Shown here in pieces: positions 1 through 8,642 of a DNA stretch of 64,000 nt (position 1 is the first letter of the stretch; every line of letters starts with the position of its first letter). The notes under the pieces are model-generated. The model made no database searches and was not told where the DNA came from. It saw nothing but the letters and a program-made list of their open reading frames with translations. Origin of the DNA: CAIWHR01 sp963846855 (lineage in GTDB: Bacteria; Pseudomonadota; Gammaproteobacteria; Burkholderiales; Casimicrobiaceae); NCBI GenBank assembly GCA_963846855.1, contig CAWJXK010000001.1:10138-74137 (forward strand), given 5' to 3'. Position numbers and translations under genes: made by a program.

Positions 1-339
1 ATCGTCGGCCAGAAGAAGGCGCGCGAGATCTGGTTCCTCTGTCGCCAGTACGACGCCGCGCAGGCGCTCGAGATGGGCCTCGTCAACTGCGTCGTGCCCT
101 ACGAGCAGCTGGAGGCCGAGACCGTTCAGTGGTGCCGTGAAATGCTCGCAATGAGCCCGATAGCGCTGCGCTGTCTCAAGGCTGCGCTCAACGCCGATTG
201 CGACGGCCAGGCGGGCCTACAGGAGCTCGCCGGCAACGCGACGCTGCTCTACTACCTGTCGGCGGAGGGACAGGAGGGCAGGAACGCGTATCTCGAGAAG
301 CGCAAGCCCGACTTCCGCAAGTTTCGTCGTCTCCCCTGA
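1..339 (+). CDS. menB: 1,4-dihydroxy-2-naphthoyl-CoA synthase, C-terminal part
   Basis: This is the last 112 codons of a crotonase-fold enzyme that cyclises o-succinylbenzoyl-CoA to 1,4-dihydroxy-2-naphthoyl-CoA in menaquinone synthesis. It is open from base 1, so the gene starts before the window. The visible part holds the MenB-typical stretches KKAREIWFLCRQYDA, ALRCLKAALNADCDGQAG and LAGNATLLYY, which separate MenB from general enoyl-CoA hydratases. It ends 7 bases before menE, so the two are probably co-transcribed. The catalytic N-terminal half cannot be seen. Confidence 0.93.
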   Translation: MVGQKKAREIWFLCRQYDAAQALEMGLVNCVVPYEQLEAETVQWCREMLAMSPIALRCLKAALNADCDGQAGLQELAGNATLLYYLSAEGQEGRNAYLEKRKPDFRKFRRLP

Positions 340-346
340 AGCTGGA

Positions 347-1690
347 ATGGGCGGCGCGCTTTCGATCTTCGCCGCCGCGCGCGAAGCCGGCGACCGCCCC
401 GCGCTCGACGCAGACGGCCGCGTCCTCACCTTCGCAGCGCTCGCGGCGCTCGTGCGCGAGCGCATCGATGCGTCGGGCACGCTTTGGCGTGACGGCGAGC
501 CTTCGACGCTCACGGGCGCGGCCACGGTCGACGCGCTCGTCGCGCTCTACGCGCATCTCGAAATGCGGACACCGGTGCTGCTTTTGCACCCGCGCCTCAC
601 CGCGCCCGAGCGCGATGAGCAGGAAGCGGCCGCGGCGCGCGCGGGCCCGCTGCCGCATGCAAAGGCCGCGGCGATCATCTACACGTCGGGTACCACGGGA
701 ACACCGCGCGCGGCGGTGCTCTCGCGCGGTGCGCTCGAGGCGTCCGCCGCCGCGAGCGCGGCGAATCTCGGCTGGAAAGCGGATGACCGCTGGCTGCTTT
801 GCATGCCGATCGCGCATGTCGGCGGGCTGTCGATCGTCACGCGCTGCCTCGTCGCGCGTCGCTGCGTCGTGCTGACGCCGAAGTTCGACGCGCAGCGGTT
901 GCCGTCCGTGATCGCCGATCGACGCGTGACGCTCGCTTCGTTCGTGCCGGCAATGCTGGCACGCGCGCTCGACGCGCATCCGGAGTGGCGCGCCCCCCCG
1001 CATCTTCGTGCAATCCTGGTCGGCGGCGCCGCCCTGCCGGCTGCCCTGCTGCGGCGCGCCGTCGAACGGGGCTTCCCCGTGCTGCCGTCCTACGGGCTCA
1101 CCGAGAGCTGCGCGCAGATCGTCGCGGTGCCGTACGCCGCGCGGCGCGACCCCGCGGAGTACGGTTCAGGCATGCCGCTGGCCGGCGTGCAGGCGCGAAT
1201 CGTCGACGGCCGGATCCAGGTCCGCGGCCCGATGCTGATGGCGGGCTACTGGAACGGACCTTCGCTCGCGCCGGGCGAGTGGTTCGACACGGGTGACATT
1301 GGCGAGATCGACGCGCGCGGTTGCGTCCACGTGCATGCGCGGCGCACCGACCTCATCGTCACCGGTGGCGAGAACGTGTACCCCGCCGAAGTGGAGCGCG
1401 CGCTCGAGGCGATGCCGGGCATCCGCGCGGCGGGCGTGTTCGGCGTCGCCAGCGACGAATGGGGACAGGAAGTTGCCGCGGCGCTTGTCGCATCCGCCGC
1501 GCCGCCGCGCGACTTCGATCTTGCGCTCCACGTCGTGGCGCGGCTCGCGCCGCACAAGCGGCCGCGTCACGTCTGCTACGTGAGCGAGCTCCCGCATTCC
1601 GCGGGCGGCAAGCTCGACCGCGCCGCCCTCGCGGCGTGCGCCAAGGCGCTGCGCCCGCTCGCGCCACCGCGCGGCGACGGTTCCAGCTGA
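347..1690 (+). CDS. menE: o-succinylbenzoate--CoA ligase
   Basis: A 447-residue acyl-adenylate-forming enzyme that activates o-succinylbenzoate with ATP and CoA, the step before MenB. The AMP-binding P-loop IIYTSGTTGTPR lies near residues 110-121, the YGLTES motif near 249, the TGDIG motif near 315, and the C-terminal hinge and lysine region (GGKLDRAAL) near 425. Length and the menB neighbour favour MenE over a generic acyl-CoA synthetase. The N-terminal part is shorter than in long-chain ligases, as usual for MenE. It converges on the phosphatase gene at 1706 with only 15 bases between them. Confidence 0.88.
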   Translation: MGGALSIFAAAREAGDRPALDADGRVLTFAALAALVRERIDASGTLWRDGEPSTLTGAATVDALVALYAHLEMRTPVLLLHPRLTAPERDEQEAAAARAGPLPHAKAAAIIYTSGTTGTPRAAVLSRGALEASAAASAANLGWKADDRWLLCMPIAHVGGLSIVTRCLVARRCVVLTPKFDAQRLPSVIADRRVTLASFVPAMLARALDAHPEWRAPPHLRAILVGGAALPAALLRRAVERGFPVLPSYGLTESCAQIVAVPYAARRDPAEYGSGMPLAGVQARIVDGRIQVRGPMLMAGYWNGPSLAPGEWFDTGDIGEIDARGCVHVHARRTDLIVTGGENVYPAEVERALEAMPGIRAAGVFGVASDEWGQEVAAALVASAAPPRDFDLALHVVARLAPHKRPRHVCYVSELPHSAGGKLDRAALAACAKALRPLAPPRGDGSS

Positions 1691-1705
1691 AGGCGGACGC
1701 GCCGT

Positions 1706-2377
1706 TCAGTCACGCGCCAGCGCCGCGAGCGCCGCGAGCGCACCCGGGAGCTCGCCCGGATCCGCGACGATCGCGTCGGCGCCGGCGCGCTCGAGCTCGC
1801 TGCGAGACCCGTAGCCCCACAATGCGCCGACGGCGCGCGCGCCGTTCGCATGGGCCGCGCGAACGTCGTGCTCGCGATCGCCGATCATCGTGCAGGCATC
1901 GGCGTCGAGACGTTCGCGCTCGACCAGGCGGGCGACGAGCGTCGCCTTGTCGTCGAGCGACCCGCCGAGGTCGGCGCCGTAGACTGCCGAAAAATGTGGC
2001 GCGAGGCCGAAATGCGCGACGATCCGTTCCGCGTAGAGCTGCGGCTTGGACGTGCACAGCAGCATCGTCGCGCCGGTTGCGGCGAGCCGCGCGAGTGCAG
2101 CCGGCACACCCGCGTAGACGATGTTCTCGCGCCAGCCTGTCGTCGCGTAGCGCTCGCGATAATGCGCGAGCGCGCGCTCGATCGTCGCGGCGTCGTCGGT
2201 CGCAAGGAGCCGCGCGAACGATTGCCGCAGCGGCGGTCCGACGCAGCCGCGCAGCGCCGCGTCGGACGGCGCTGCCGTGTCGAGCGCCGCGAGGGCGTGC
2301 CGGATCGAGCGCGCGATGCCCTCGAAGTTGTCCGTGAGCGTCCCGTCGAGATCAATGAGCAAGGTGCCGATCTTCAT
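1706..2377 (-). CDS. HAD-family phosphatase, phosphoglycolate phosphatase-like
   Basis: A 223-residue haloacid dehalogenase hydrolase. Motif I DLDGTLTDN begins at residue 9, motif II is the TSKP segment near residue 110, and motif III/IV is GDREHDVRAA near residue 170. The alpha-helical cap between motifs I and II is of the Gph/PGMB type. I start it at the ATG at 2377 because the domain begins a few residues later; an in-frame ATG 60 bases upstream would add a basic tail that resembles intergenic DNA. The substrate cannot be read from sequence; phosphoglycolate or a related sugar phosphate is likely. Confidence 0.8.
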   Translation of the reverse strand: MKIGTLLIDLDGTLTDNFEGIARSIRHALAALDTAAPSDAALRGCVGPPLRQSFARLLATDDAATIERALAHYRERYATTGWRENIVYAGVPAALARLAATGATMLLCTSKPQLYAERIVAHFGLAPHFSAVYGADLGGSLDDKATLVARLVERERLDADACTMIGDREHDVRAAHANGARAVGALWGYGSRSELERAGADAIVADPGELPGALAALAALARD

Positions 2378-2655
2378 CGTAGGGAGCTTGCGGCGGAGAC
2401 GTTTTGGGCGCAGTTCAAGGCGCGAGCCCGAGAGCATATCGGGAATACGCCGAGGGCGAGCAACGCAGCATTAGGCAAATGAGGCGCCCAAAGCGCCCCG
2501 TCCCTTCGCTCATTTGGGTGCCGCTGCCAAAAAAGCGCGTCTGCTTTGTTGCTCGGCTTGCGAAGATTCACGATATTCGCTGCGCCTCGCCCCGCGCATC
2601 CATCGCTTTTTGGCCCGGCAACGCACGTGAAATCAGGCCCGACAGGCTCCTTGGC
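2378..2655. other. Intergenic stretch with repeat-like sequence
   Basis: I see no convincing gene. The segment around 2474-2580 (a GGCAAATGAGGC stretch, then a CCCCGTCCCTTCG stretch and a CTGCTTTG stretch) is a diverged match to parts of the mobile-element copies at 22840-23150 and 28558-28915, so this is probably a decayed relative of that repeat family. Confidence 0.4.
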
Positions 2656-3054
2656 TCAATTCCCTGAGCCGGGTTTGAGGCGCAGCCGATAATCGACCAG
2701 CGCGCCCGCCGGACCCGCCTCCCACGACAGGCAGTAGCTCTCGGGCAGGCGGGCGAGAAAGATGCCGGAGTCGCCCTGCGACTTCTCGCGCACGACCGGA
2801 GCGAGCGTTGCCGCGCCTTCGCGATAAGAGATGTCGAAGTTCACTGGATCGGCGCTGCTGTAGCTGTATTCGAGGCGATCGCCCGGCCGCATCCGAACGC
2901 ACTCCCCGAGGCTCTGGTACGGAGCGAGGCGCTCGCCGGTCACCTCGCGCGGCACGTCCGGAACCAGTGCCGGACGCGCGCAGCCGCCGGAGAGCGCGAG
3001 GACCCAGAGCGCGCACAGCGCACGTGCGCAATCGCGACCGGCGGCCGCCGTCAC
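2656..3054 (-). CDS. Small putative lipoprotein, possible GOLD-like beta-sandwich
   Basis: A 132-residue protein I do not recognise as a named gene. A GTG start at 3054 overlaps the stop of the upstream acetyltransferase gene (GTGA), which decides the start. The N-terminus has a basic stretch, the hydrophobic segment ALCALWVLALSGG and then a cysteine, so a lipoprotein signal is likely although the lipobox is imperfect. The mature part (GDRLEYSYSSADPVNFDISY, then a late ESYCLSWEAG) resembles the beta-sandwich GOLD/emp24 pattern, with a signal-peptided extracytoplasmic location. That resemblance is an inference from the pattern only. Confidence 0.6.
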   Translation of the reverse strand: MTAAAGRDCARALCALWVLALSGGCARPALVPDVPREVTGERLAPYQSLGECVRMRPGDRLEYSYSSADPVNFDISYREGAATLAPVVREKSQGDSGIFLARLPESYCLSWEAGPAGALVDYRLRLKPGSGN

Positions 3055-3650
3055 CGCGATTTCCGGCGGTGGGCGCGCCAGTCCTCGGCCAGCATGGCGA
3101 AGCGCACATGGTCGCGCCAGCATCCGCCGATCTTGACGTAGCGGCGAGAATAGCCCTCGCGGACGAATCCCGCACCGCGCACGAAGGCGAGCGAGCGCTT
3201 GTTGCCGGGCTGCACGTTCACCTCGACACGATGCAGGCGCAGCGCGCCGAAGGCGGCGCCGAGCGCCAGCGAGAGCCCTTCGGCCATGTACCCTTCGCCC
3301 GCGAGTGGCGCGAACGCGTAATACCCGAGGTAGGCGCTCTGAAAGCTGCCTCGGACGATCTCGCTGAAATTGAAGACGCCGACGAGCGCGTCGTCGGCGG
3401 CGCGCAGCACGACGAACCCGGCATGTGTCGCACGGCGCGGGTCACGCGCCGCCGGCGCGGCGAAGCGCTCCACATAGGCGCGGAAAAGCGTCGGGGTCGT
3501 GGGCGCGCGCACCCACGTCGCATGGAGGTTGCGGCTCGCCTTTGCGGCCGCGAGGAAGGATGCGACATCATCATGTTTCGGCGCGCGCAGATAGACGCGG
3601 CACCCGGCGCGCCGATGCACGATCGTGGACTGCTTGCGAGACGTAGGCAT
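3051..3650 (-). CDS. GNAT-family N-acetyltransferase, RimJ/RimL type
   Basis: A 199-residue acetyltransferase. The acetyl-CoA binding region is recognisable around LAGEGYMAEGLSLALGAAF (residues about 115-133), followed by LRLHRVEVNVQPGNKRSLAF and a GFVREGY segment, the usual RimJ/RimL signature. Members acetylate N-termini of ribosomal proteins or small amines; the substrate here is unknown. The ATG at 3650 is chosen because it precedes the first domain strand and sits clear of the divergent ferredoxin reductase gene. It is translationally coupled to the downstream lipoprotein gene through a 4-base overlap. Confidence 0.82.
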   Translation of the reverse strand: MPTSRKQSTIVHRRAGCRVYLRAPKHDDVASFLAAAKASRNLHATWVRAPTTPTLFRAYVERFAAPAARDPRRATHAGFVVLRAADDALVGVFNFSEIVRGSFQSAYLGYYAFAPLAGEGYMAEGLSLALGAAFGALRLHRVEVNVQPGNKRSLAFVRGAGFVREGYSRRYVKIGGCWRDHVRFAMLAEDWRAHRRKSR

Positions 3651-3681
3651 AATCCGAATTTTACCGATTCGGGCAATCGCC

Positions 3682-4440
3682 TTGACGAAGAAATGGATTG
3701 AGGGCCGCGTCGTCGGCACGCAGCGCTGGACCGACCGCCTCGTGTCGCTCAAGGTCGAGGCGCCCGAAGTGACGTTCGTCGCCGGACAGTTCGGTCGGCT
3801 CGCACTGCCGGCGCCCCCTGGCTCGAAGGAGGAGATGATCGGGCGGCCTTATTCGTTCGTGAACAGCCCACAGTCCTCGCCGCACGAGTTCTATTTCATC
3901 GCGCTCCCCGACGGACCCCTGTCGCCGCGCCTCGCGGCGCTCTCGCCCGGCGAGTCGGTGTGGATGCTGCCGCAGGCCAACGGCTTCTTTTCCGTGGCGG
4001 AGGTGCCTCCTGCGGACGTGCTGTGGTGCCTGTCGACGGGCACCGGCATCGGCCCGTTCCTCTCGATCCTGCGCACCGACCTCCCGTGGCAACGTTACGG
4101 CAGGATCGTCCTGGTGCACGCCGTGCGGTTCGCGCAGGAGCTCACCTATCGCGACGTCATCGGCAGCATCGGCGCCGCGCATCCGGGCGCGTTCACCCGC
4201 GTCGCGATCGTGAGCCGCGAGCCGCACGCCGATGCGCTGTCCGGGCGCATTCCCGAGGCGATCCGCGACGGCCGCCTCGAGGCCGCCGCCGGGGTCGCGC
4301 TCTCGGCCGAGAATTCGCAGGTAATGCTGTGCGGAAATCCCGCGATGGTCGACGACACGCAGAAGATGCTGGAGACGCGCGGCATGCGGCGCCATCGGCG
4401 CCGGGAACCGGGGCAGATCACCGTCGAAACGTACTGGTGA
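3682..4440 (+). CDS. fpr: Ferredoxin--NADP+ reductase
   Basis: A 252-residue flavoprotein that passes electrons between NADP(H) and ferredoxin or flavodoxin in the cytoplasm. The FAD-binding motif RPYSFVN lies near residue 55, the nucleotide-binding STGTGIGPFLS near 118, and the protein ends in VETYW, the aromatic C-terminus typical of bacterial FNRs that stacks on the flavin. Start is uncertain: the TTG at 3682 gives the usual length and an N-terminus (TKKWIEGRVV) like that of homologues, while an ATG at 3625 would run back into the divergent acetyltransferase gene. Confidence 0.88.
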   Translation: MTKKWIEGRVVGTQRWTDRLVSLKVEAPEVTFVAGQFGRLALPAPPGSKEEMIGRPYSFVNSPQSSPHEFYFIALPDGPLSPRLAALSPGESVWMLPQANGFFSVAEVPPADVLWCLSTGTGIGPFLSILRTDLPWQRYGRIVLVHAVRFAQELTYRDVIGSIGAAHPGAFTRVAIVSREPHADALSGRIPEAIRDGRLEAAAGVALSAENSQVMLCGNPAMVDDTQKMLETRGMRRHRRREPGQITVETYW

Positions 4441-4524
4441 CGGCACTCCGCCACGGCCCGTGACGTCAAGTCGGGGAGGGAAGTCGCCGGGACGAGGCCA
4501 TGCGCCGCCCCGTGGAGCCCGACG

Positions 4525-5034
4525 TTACTTCGAGACTTCGATCAGCTCGACGTCGAACACCAATGTCGCGTTGGGTGGGATGACGCCGCCGGCACCGCGC
4601 GCGCCGTAGCCCATCTGCGGCGGAATCACCAGAGTCCGCTTGCCGCCGGTCTTCATTCCGGCCACGCCTTCGTCCCAGCCCTTGATGACCTTGCCGCCGC
4701 CCAGCGGGAAGCTGAACGGCTCCTTCCGGTCCACCGAGCTGTCGAATTTGGCGCCATGGCCATCGGGCGCAGCGGGGTCGTAAAGCCACCCGGTGTAGTG
4801 CACGATCACGGTTTTTCCAGCGACGGCTTCCGCGCCAGTTCCTTGTTTTGTATCTATTTTCTTCAGTTCAGTCACGTTGGCACCGATTTTGCTCGACAAA
4901 GTGGGAGAGGTGGCTTGCGCCGGCGCATTGGCGGGCGGCGTAGCCGTTTGGCCGAAGGCGGGACCGGCCGCGGCAAAAGACAATGCAATCCCGCTCAGGA
5001 GAGCAACAGGTCGGACATAACAACGATGAAACAT
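4525..5034 (-). CDS. Exported FKBP-type peptidyl-prolyl cis-trans isomerase
   Basis: A 169-residue proline isomerase. Residues 1-28 form a signal peptide ending in PAFG, so it acts in the periplasm. A short proline/alanine linker leads to one FKBP domain (about 65-169) with HYTGWLYD, KFDSSVDR, VIKGWDEG, IPPQMGYGARG and FDVELIEV, all in the expected order. It stands alone between the convergent fpr gene and the divergent gene at 5309. It likely aids folding of envelope proteins. Confidence 0.9.
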   Translation of the reverse strand: MFHRCYVRPVALLSGIALSFAAAGPAFGQTATPPANAPAQATSPTLSSKIGANVTELKKIDTKQGTGAEAVAGKTVIVHYTGWLYDPAAPDGHGAKFDSSVDRKEPFSFPLGGGKVIKGWDEGVAGMKTGGKRTLVIPPQMGYGARGAGGVIPPNATLVFDVELIEVSK

Positions 5035-5152
5035 CGATGAGCCTCGTTTTCAATTTGTTGAACGTTTTGCCAGCGGCAGCAATCACTTCGGTGATTGTTG
5101 CGGGTCGGCGGCCGCGCTTCAGCGCAGCGATTGTAGCCGACATCTGCGTGAT

Positions 5153-5182
5153 TTTGCGCGGCTCCCGAAATTCGGCTATAAA
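5153..5182 (+). promoter_or_regulatory. Possible sigma-70 promoter
   Basis: A TATAAA box at 5177-5182 has a weak TTGCGC -35-like hexamer at 5153-5158, with an 18-base spacer. It points toward the gene at 5309, leaving a leader of about 120 bases. The match at -35 is poor, so this is tentative. Confidence 0.3.
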
Positions 5183-5308
5183 GTACGCTTCCCACGGCAG
5201 CATGGCGCCCGCGTTCACACGGCGGCGGGACTCGCCATCTCCGGGGCTCGCGCGAGTTGCGGCATGCGCGGCGATGTCGTCGCGCCGGTTGCGTTCGGTA
5301 CGGTGACC

Positions 5309-7003
5309 ATGTTCGGATTCCTGACCCAACAGACGAAGGATCGCCCTGATCCTCTGCTGACGCCCAAAAGCGCGTCGGCCTGGTTGCGTCAGCTGCCATC
5401 GCTTGACGTGATCGGCCGTCAGCAGCACGTGATGCGCGCCTTCGAGGGCATGCGCCAGGCAAACCGCGGGATCGATTTCAATCGAGTCGCCGCGCTCGAA
5501 TTCCTCGACAGCGCGCTCGGCGCCGATCGCCGCCAGCTGATCAAGCAATACGTCGAGAACGTCGAGTCGTCGGCGCGCCTCTCCGACCGCCTGTGGCAGG
5601 CGCTGCTGGAGATGACGCAGGGCTTCACCAGCGCGTATCAGGCGTCGCTCGCCCATGCCGTGGAATCGGACAATCCGCGCTGGAAGCCGGTGATTCCGCG
5701 GCTGTTCTCGCGCCTCATTCACTACCACGGCACCGACGCGAAGCTTCGCGTGTTCCGCTACGAGCGCTGGATCCCTGCCAAGTGGGTCGAGCTGCACCGC
5801 CTTTACATGCGCGCGGTCGAGTTCGAGATCGAGCGCGTGCCGGTCACGCACGCGAGCGTCACGTCGCACACGTCGCAGTGGACGATCGAGCAGGAATACC
5901 TGATGGTGCTACTGATCCATCAGCTCAACACCGGCAACCTCTCTCCGGCGGAGCTCGACTGGGCGACCGCGCAATTGCGTGCGTGGAGCCGCCGCCTCGA
6001 GCTCGACGCCGTGCCGCGCTCGCTCGAGGGATTCTTCGTCGACGTCGCCGGCAAGGGCGGCCTCGTGCGCCGCACGGGCCAGGATTCCGGCTCGATGCTG
6101 CGCTACGTCGACACGACGCCGCTGTGCGAACAGCTCGACCGCGCGATCCAGGCGCTGCGCCAGGCCGAGGCGACCGACCAGGGGCCCGCGGCGCCGATCA
6201 ACCAGCAGCGCATTGCGACGCTCGACAAGGTGCGCCCTGCCATCGCGCCGAATCTTTTTGCGGACATGCGGCGCGATCCGCGCATCGCCGTTTCGGTCGT
6301 CGCGCGCGTGCGCGTCGGCCTCCCCAGGATCTGCCGCGACCTTTCGACTAAGGATGACAAGGACGCCGCCGACGCGTCCAGCGTCACCGAGCAGATCGAG
6401 GTCTACGCGGTCGCCGACGGGCCGCGCATCAAGCGCCGGATGTTCGACGAGAACGATTCGCTCGCGGCGTCGATCTCGTCGTTCAGCGATCCGATGTGGC
6501 AGGTGAAGGACCGCAGCGTCGCGGGACTTCGCATCGCGGCATCGGGAGGCATCGGGCAGAGCCTCGCGCTCGGCGCGCTCGTCGCAGTGCGCCAGTCGGA
6601 CGTCAGCGACTGGGTGCTGGGCGTCGTGCGCCGCCTCAACAAGGTCTCCAACGACGAGGTGGAAGCCGGCGTGTCGATCATCGCCGAGCGGCTCGTTCCC
6701 GTCGTGCTGCACGGCAAGCGCGAGTCCAAGGAAGATCTCGGAATGATCGTCAACGGCATCGACGTCTCGACGATGGGGGCCCGCTTCGACGGGCTGTACC
6801 TTCCGCCGCCGTCGCGACCCGACAAGCCGCTCGCCGTGAAGACGCTGATCGTCCCGACCTCCGAGTACGTGGAAGGGCGTCGCGTGATCCTCACCACCGG
6901 CCGATCCGTCTACACGGTTGCATTGCGCAACCTGGTCGAGCAACGCGCGGAGTGGAGCTGGGTGGCGATTCAGATCGTCGAGAAGAAGCCCAAGGAGCTC
7001 TGA
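5309..7003 (+). CDS. Conserved protein of unknown function with PilZ-like motifs
   Basis: A 564-residue soluble protein without signal peptide or membrane segment. The N-terminal two thirds is helical. In the last third, RRDPR near residue 321 and DRSVAG near residue 401 have the form of the two PilZ c-di-GMP motifs (RxxxR and [D/N]xSxxG), separated by an acidic insert of about 75 residues; a beta-rich tail ending SWVAIQIVEKKP follows. PilZ binding is inferred from these motifs only. I recognise the overall sequence as a conserved betaproteobacterial type but cannot give it a name. Start is the ATG followed by FGFLTQQ. Confidence 0.75.
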   Translation: MFGFLTQQTKDRPDPLLTPKSASAWLRQLPSLDVIGRQQHVMRAFEGMRQANRGIDFNRVAALEFLDSALGADRRQLIKQYVENVESSARLSDRLWQALLEMTQGFTSAYQASLAHAVESDNPRWKPVIPRLFSRLIHYHGTDAKLRVFRYERWIPAKWVELHRLYMRAVEFEIERVPVTHASVTSHTSQWTIEQEYLMVLLIHQLNTGNLSPAELDWATAQLRAWSRRLELDAVPRSLEGFFVDVAGKGGLVRRTGQDSGSMLRYVDTTPLCEQLDRAIQALRQAEATDQGPAAPINQQRIATLDKVRPAIAPNLFADMRRDPRIAVSVVARVRVGLPRICRDLSTKDDKDAADASSVTEQIEVYAVADGPRIKRRMFDENDSLAASISSFSDPMWQVKDRSVAGLRIAASGGIGQSLALGALVAVRQSDVSDWVLGVVRRLNKVSNDEVEAGVSIIAERLVPVVLHGKRESKEDLGMIVNGIDVSTMGARFDGLYLPPPSRPDKPLAVKTLIVPTSEYVEGRRVILTTGRSVYTVALRNLVEQRAEWSWVAIQIVEKKPKEL

Positions 7004-7182
7004 CCGCCCACGCCCGACCAGATGAATCGCCCGCCGGTTGGAGTCCCGGCGGCCGGCCAGAACCCCCACGCCGTCCGTTCGGTGCTTGTCTTTGAAGCGG
7101 CGCCGGTGTCCTCCGAGTTCGTCTCCCGCCCGCCGACCCCGCGGCGCTACGCGCATCGAGGCCCCTGCTCGCCGCTCGCGCC

Positions 7183-7790
7183 GTCGGCCTCCACGACGGT
7201 CGAGAATCGCGGAACGTTACGTTGTCGGCCTCAAGCGCCGACTCGCCGGAGTCGCATCCCCAAGCAAGCTTGGGGCCCCTGCTCGGCTCGCGTCGTCGGC
7301 CTCCACGACGGTCGAGAATCGCGGAACGTTACGTTGTCGGCCTCAAGCGCCGACTCGCCGGAGTGCTCGCATCCCCAAGGCGCTCCGAAGCTCGTGGGGC
7401 CCCTGCTCGCCGCTCACGCGTTGCCCCTGCTCCTGGCTCGCGTCGTCGGCCTCCACGACGGTCGAGAATCGCGGAACGTTACGTTGTCGGCCTCAAGCGC
7501 CGACTCGCCGGAGTCGCATCCCCAAGCAAGCTTGGGGCCCCTGCTCCTTGGCTCGCGTCGTCGGCCTCCACGACGGTCGAGAATCGCGGAACGTTACGTT
7601 GTCGGCCTCAAGCGCCGACTCGCCGGAGTCGCATCCCCAAGCAAGCTTGGGGCCCCTGCTCCTTGGCTCGCGTCGTCGGCCTCCACGACGGTCGAGAATC
7701 GCGGAACGTTACGTTGTCGGCCTCAAGCGCCGACTCGCCGGAGTCGCATCCCCAAGCAAGCTTGGGGCCCCTGCTCCTTGGCTCGCGTCG
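7183..7790. repeat. Tandem array of a 115-bp structured repeat
   Basis: Five copies of one unit start at about 7183, 7295, 7445, 7560 and 7675. The last three are 115 bp apart and nearly identical; the first is 112 bp, and the second is stretched to 150 bp by an imperfect insertion. Each unit carries a self-complementary CCCCAAGCAAGCTTGGGG, a GTCGGC...GCCGAC stem and a CGTCG...CGACG stem, so an RNA copy would fold into a chain of hairpins. The array ends exactly at the tolA stop codon (7791). All three forward frames are open through it, which is a composition effect and not coding evidence. Confidence 0.92.
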
Positions 7791-8642
7791 CTAATCCTGC
7801 GGCCGGAACTTGAGCGTCAGTGTGCGCTGAAAGAGGTCGGGCGGATCCGCGCGCGGCAGCGGCGATGACTTCATGATCGCCCGTTGCACCGCGTCGTCGT
7901 AGGCGCGCACGCCGCTCGACTTTCTAAGCGTGGCGTCGATGATCTCGCCCGTCGGCAGCTGCACGACGTCGAATATCGCCTCCGGATTTCCGGCGATGTC
8001 GGGCGGCAGGATCACATTGCCCCGCACTTTCGCCTGGATCCGGCGGACGTAGTCGGCCTCGGCGCGATCACGAGAGGCCACTGCCGCGTCGGCGGCCTTC
8101 TGCTGCGTCACGCGCGCAGCTTTCTCCCGCTCGGCCTGCAGCTTGAGGTCCTGCGCCTCGCGCTCCTGGCGGACCCGCGACTCGGCGAGGCGCTTCTGCT
8201 CATCCAGTTTCTTTTTGTCCGCCTCGCGCCTCTCGGCTTCCTGCCTCGCACGCTCGCGCATCTCCTTTTCGGCGGCGTCCTTGACCCGGCGCTGTTCCTC
8301 CTGCTTCGCCTTGAGCGCGATCGCGGCCGCCCGGGGGTCCGGCTTCTCGATCGCGGGCTCGGGCTTCGCGACGGACGGCGGAGGCGGCGGTGCGGGGGCA
8401 GGCGCGGGCTCCGGCTGCGGTTCCGGTTTCGGCGGGGGAGGCGTTTCCTTTGCGGGCGGCGTCACGGGGACCGCTGCCGGCGGCGCATAGAGCTCCGCGG
8501 TGATGGCCTCCGGCTGCCGGTTCTGCCAGCGAATCGCGAAGATGAGCACCGCGAGAAACGCGGCGTGCACGGCGACGGCGAGCAGCAGCGCCGGCCACCT
8601 GCTCCTGTCGCGCGCCGGCCTGCGTGGACTTTCGTCGCGCAT
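7791..8642 (-). CDS. tolA: Cell envelope protein TolA
   Basis: A 283-residue inner-membrane protein that links TolQR to the outer-membrane Pal. A basic N-terminus leads into one transmembrane helix (about residues 17-37), then a proline-rich segment, a long charged coiled coil rich in Ala, Glu, Lys and Arg (about 90-200), and a compact C-terminal domain with ILPPDIAGNPEA and VVQLPTGEI. The ATG at 8642 overlaps the tolR stop by one base (TGATG). The stop abuts the 115-bp repeat array, so transcripts ending past tolA would carry the hairpins. Confidence 0.9.
   Translation of the reverse strand: MRDESPRRPARDRSRWPALLLAVAVHAAFLAVLIFAIRWQNRQPEAITAELYAPPAAVPVTPPAKETPPPPKPEPQPEPAPAPAPPPPPSVAKPEPAIEKPDPRAAAIALKAKQEEQRRVKDAAEKEMRERARQEAERREADKKKLDEQKRLAESRVRQEREAQDLKLQAEREKAARVTQQKAADAAVASRDRAEADYVRRIQAKVRGNVILPPDIAGNPEAIFDVVQLPTGEIIDATLRKSSGVRAYDDAVQRAIMKSSPLPRADPPDLFQRTLTLKFRPQD

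Noticed and set aside
7183..7790. CRISPR array
   Set aside because: Units are 112-150 bp, directly adjoining and without unique spacers; no cas genes are near.
7022..7868. Three long overlapping forward frames across the tandem repeats
   Set aside because: All three frames are open only because the repeat unit lacks stops; products are repetitive and run antisense into tolA.
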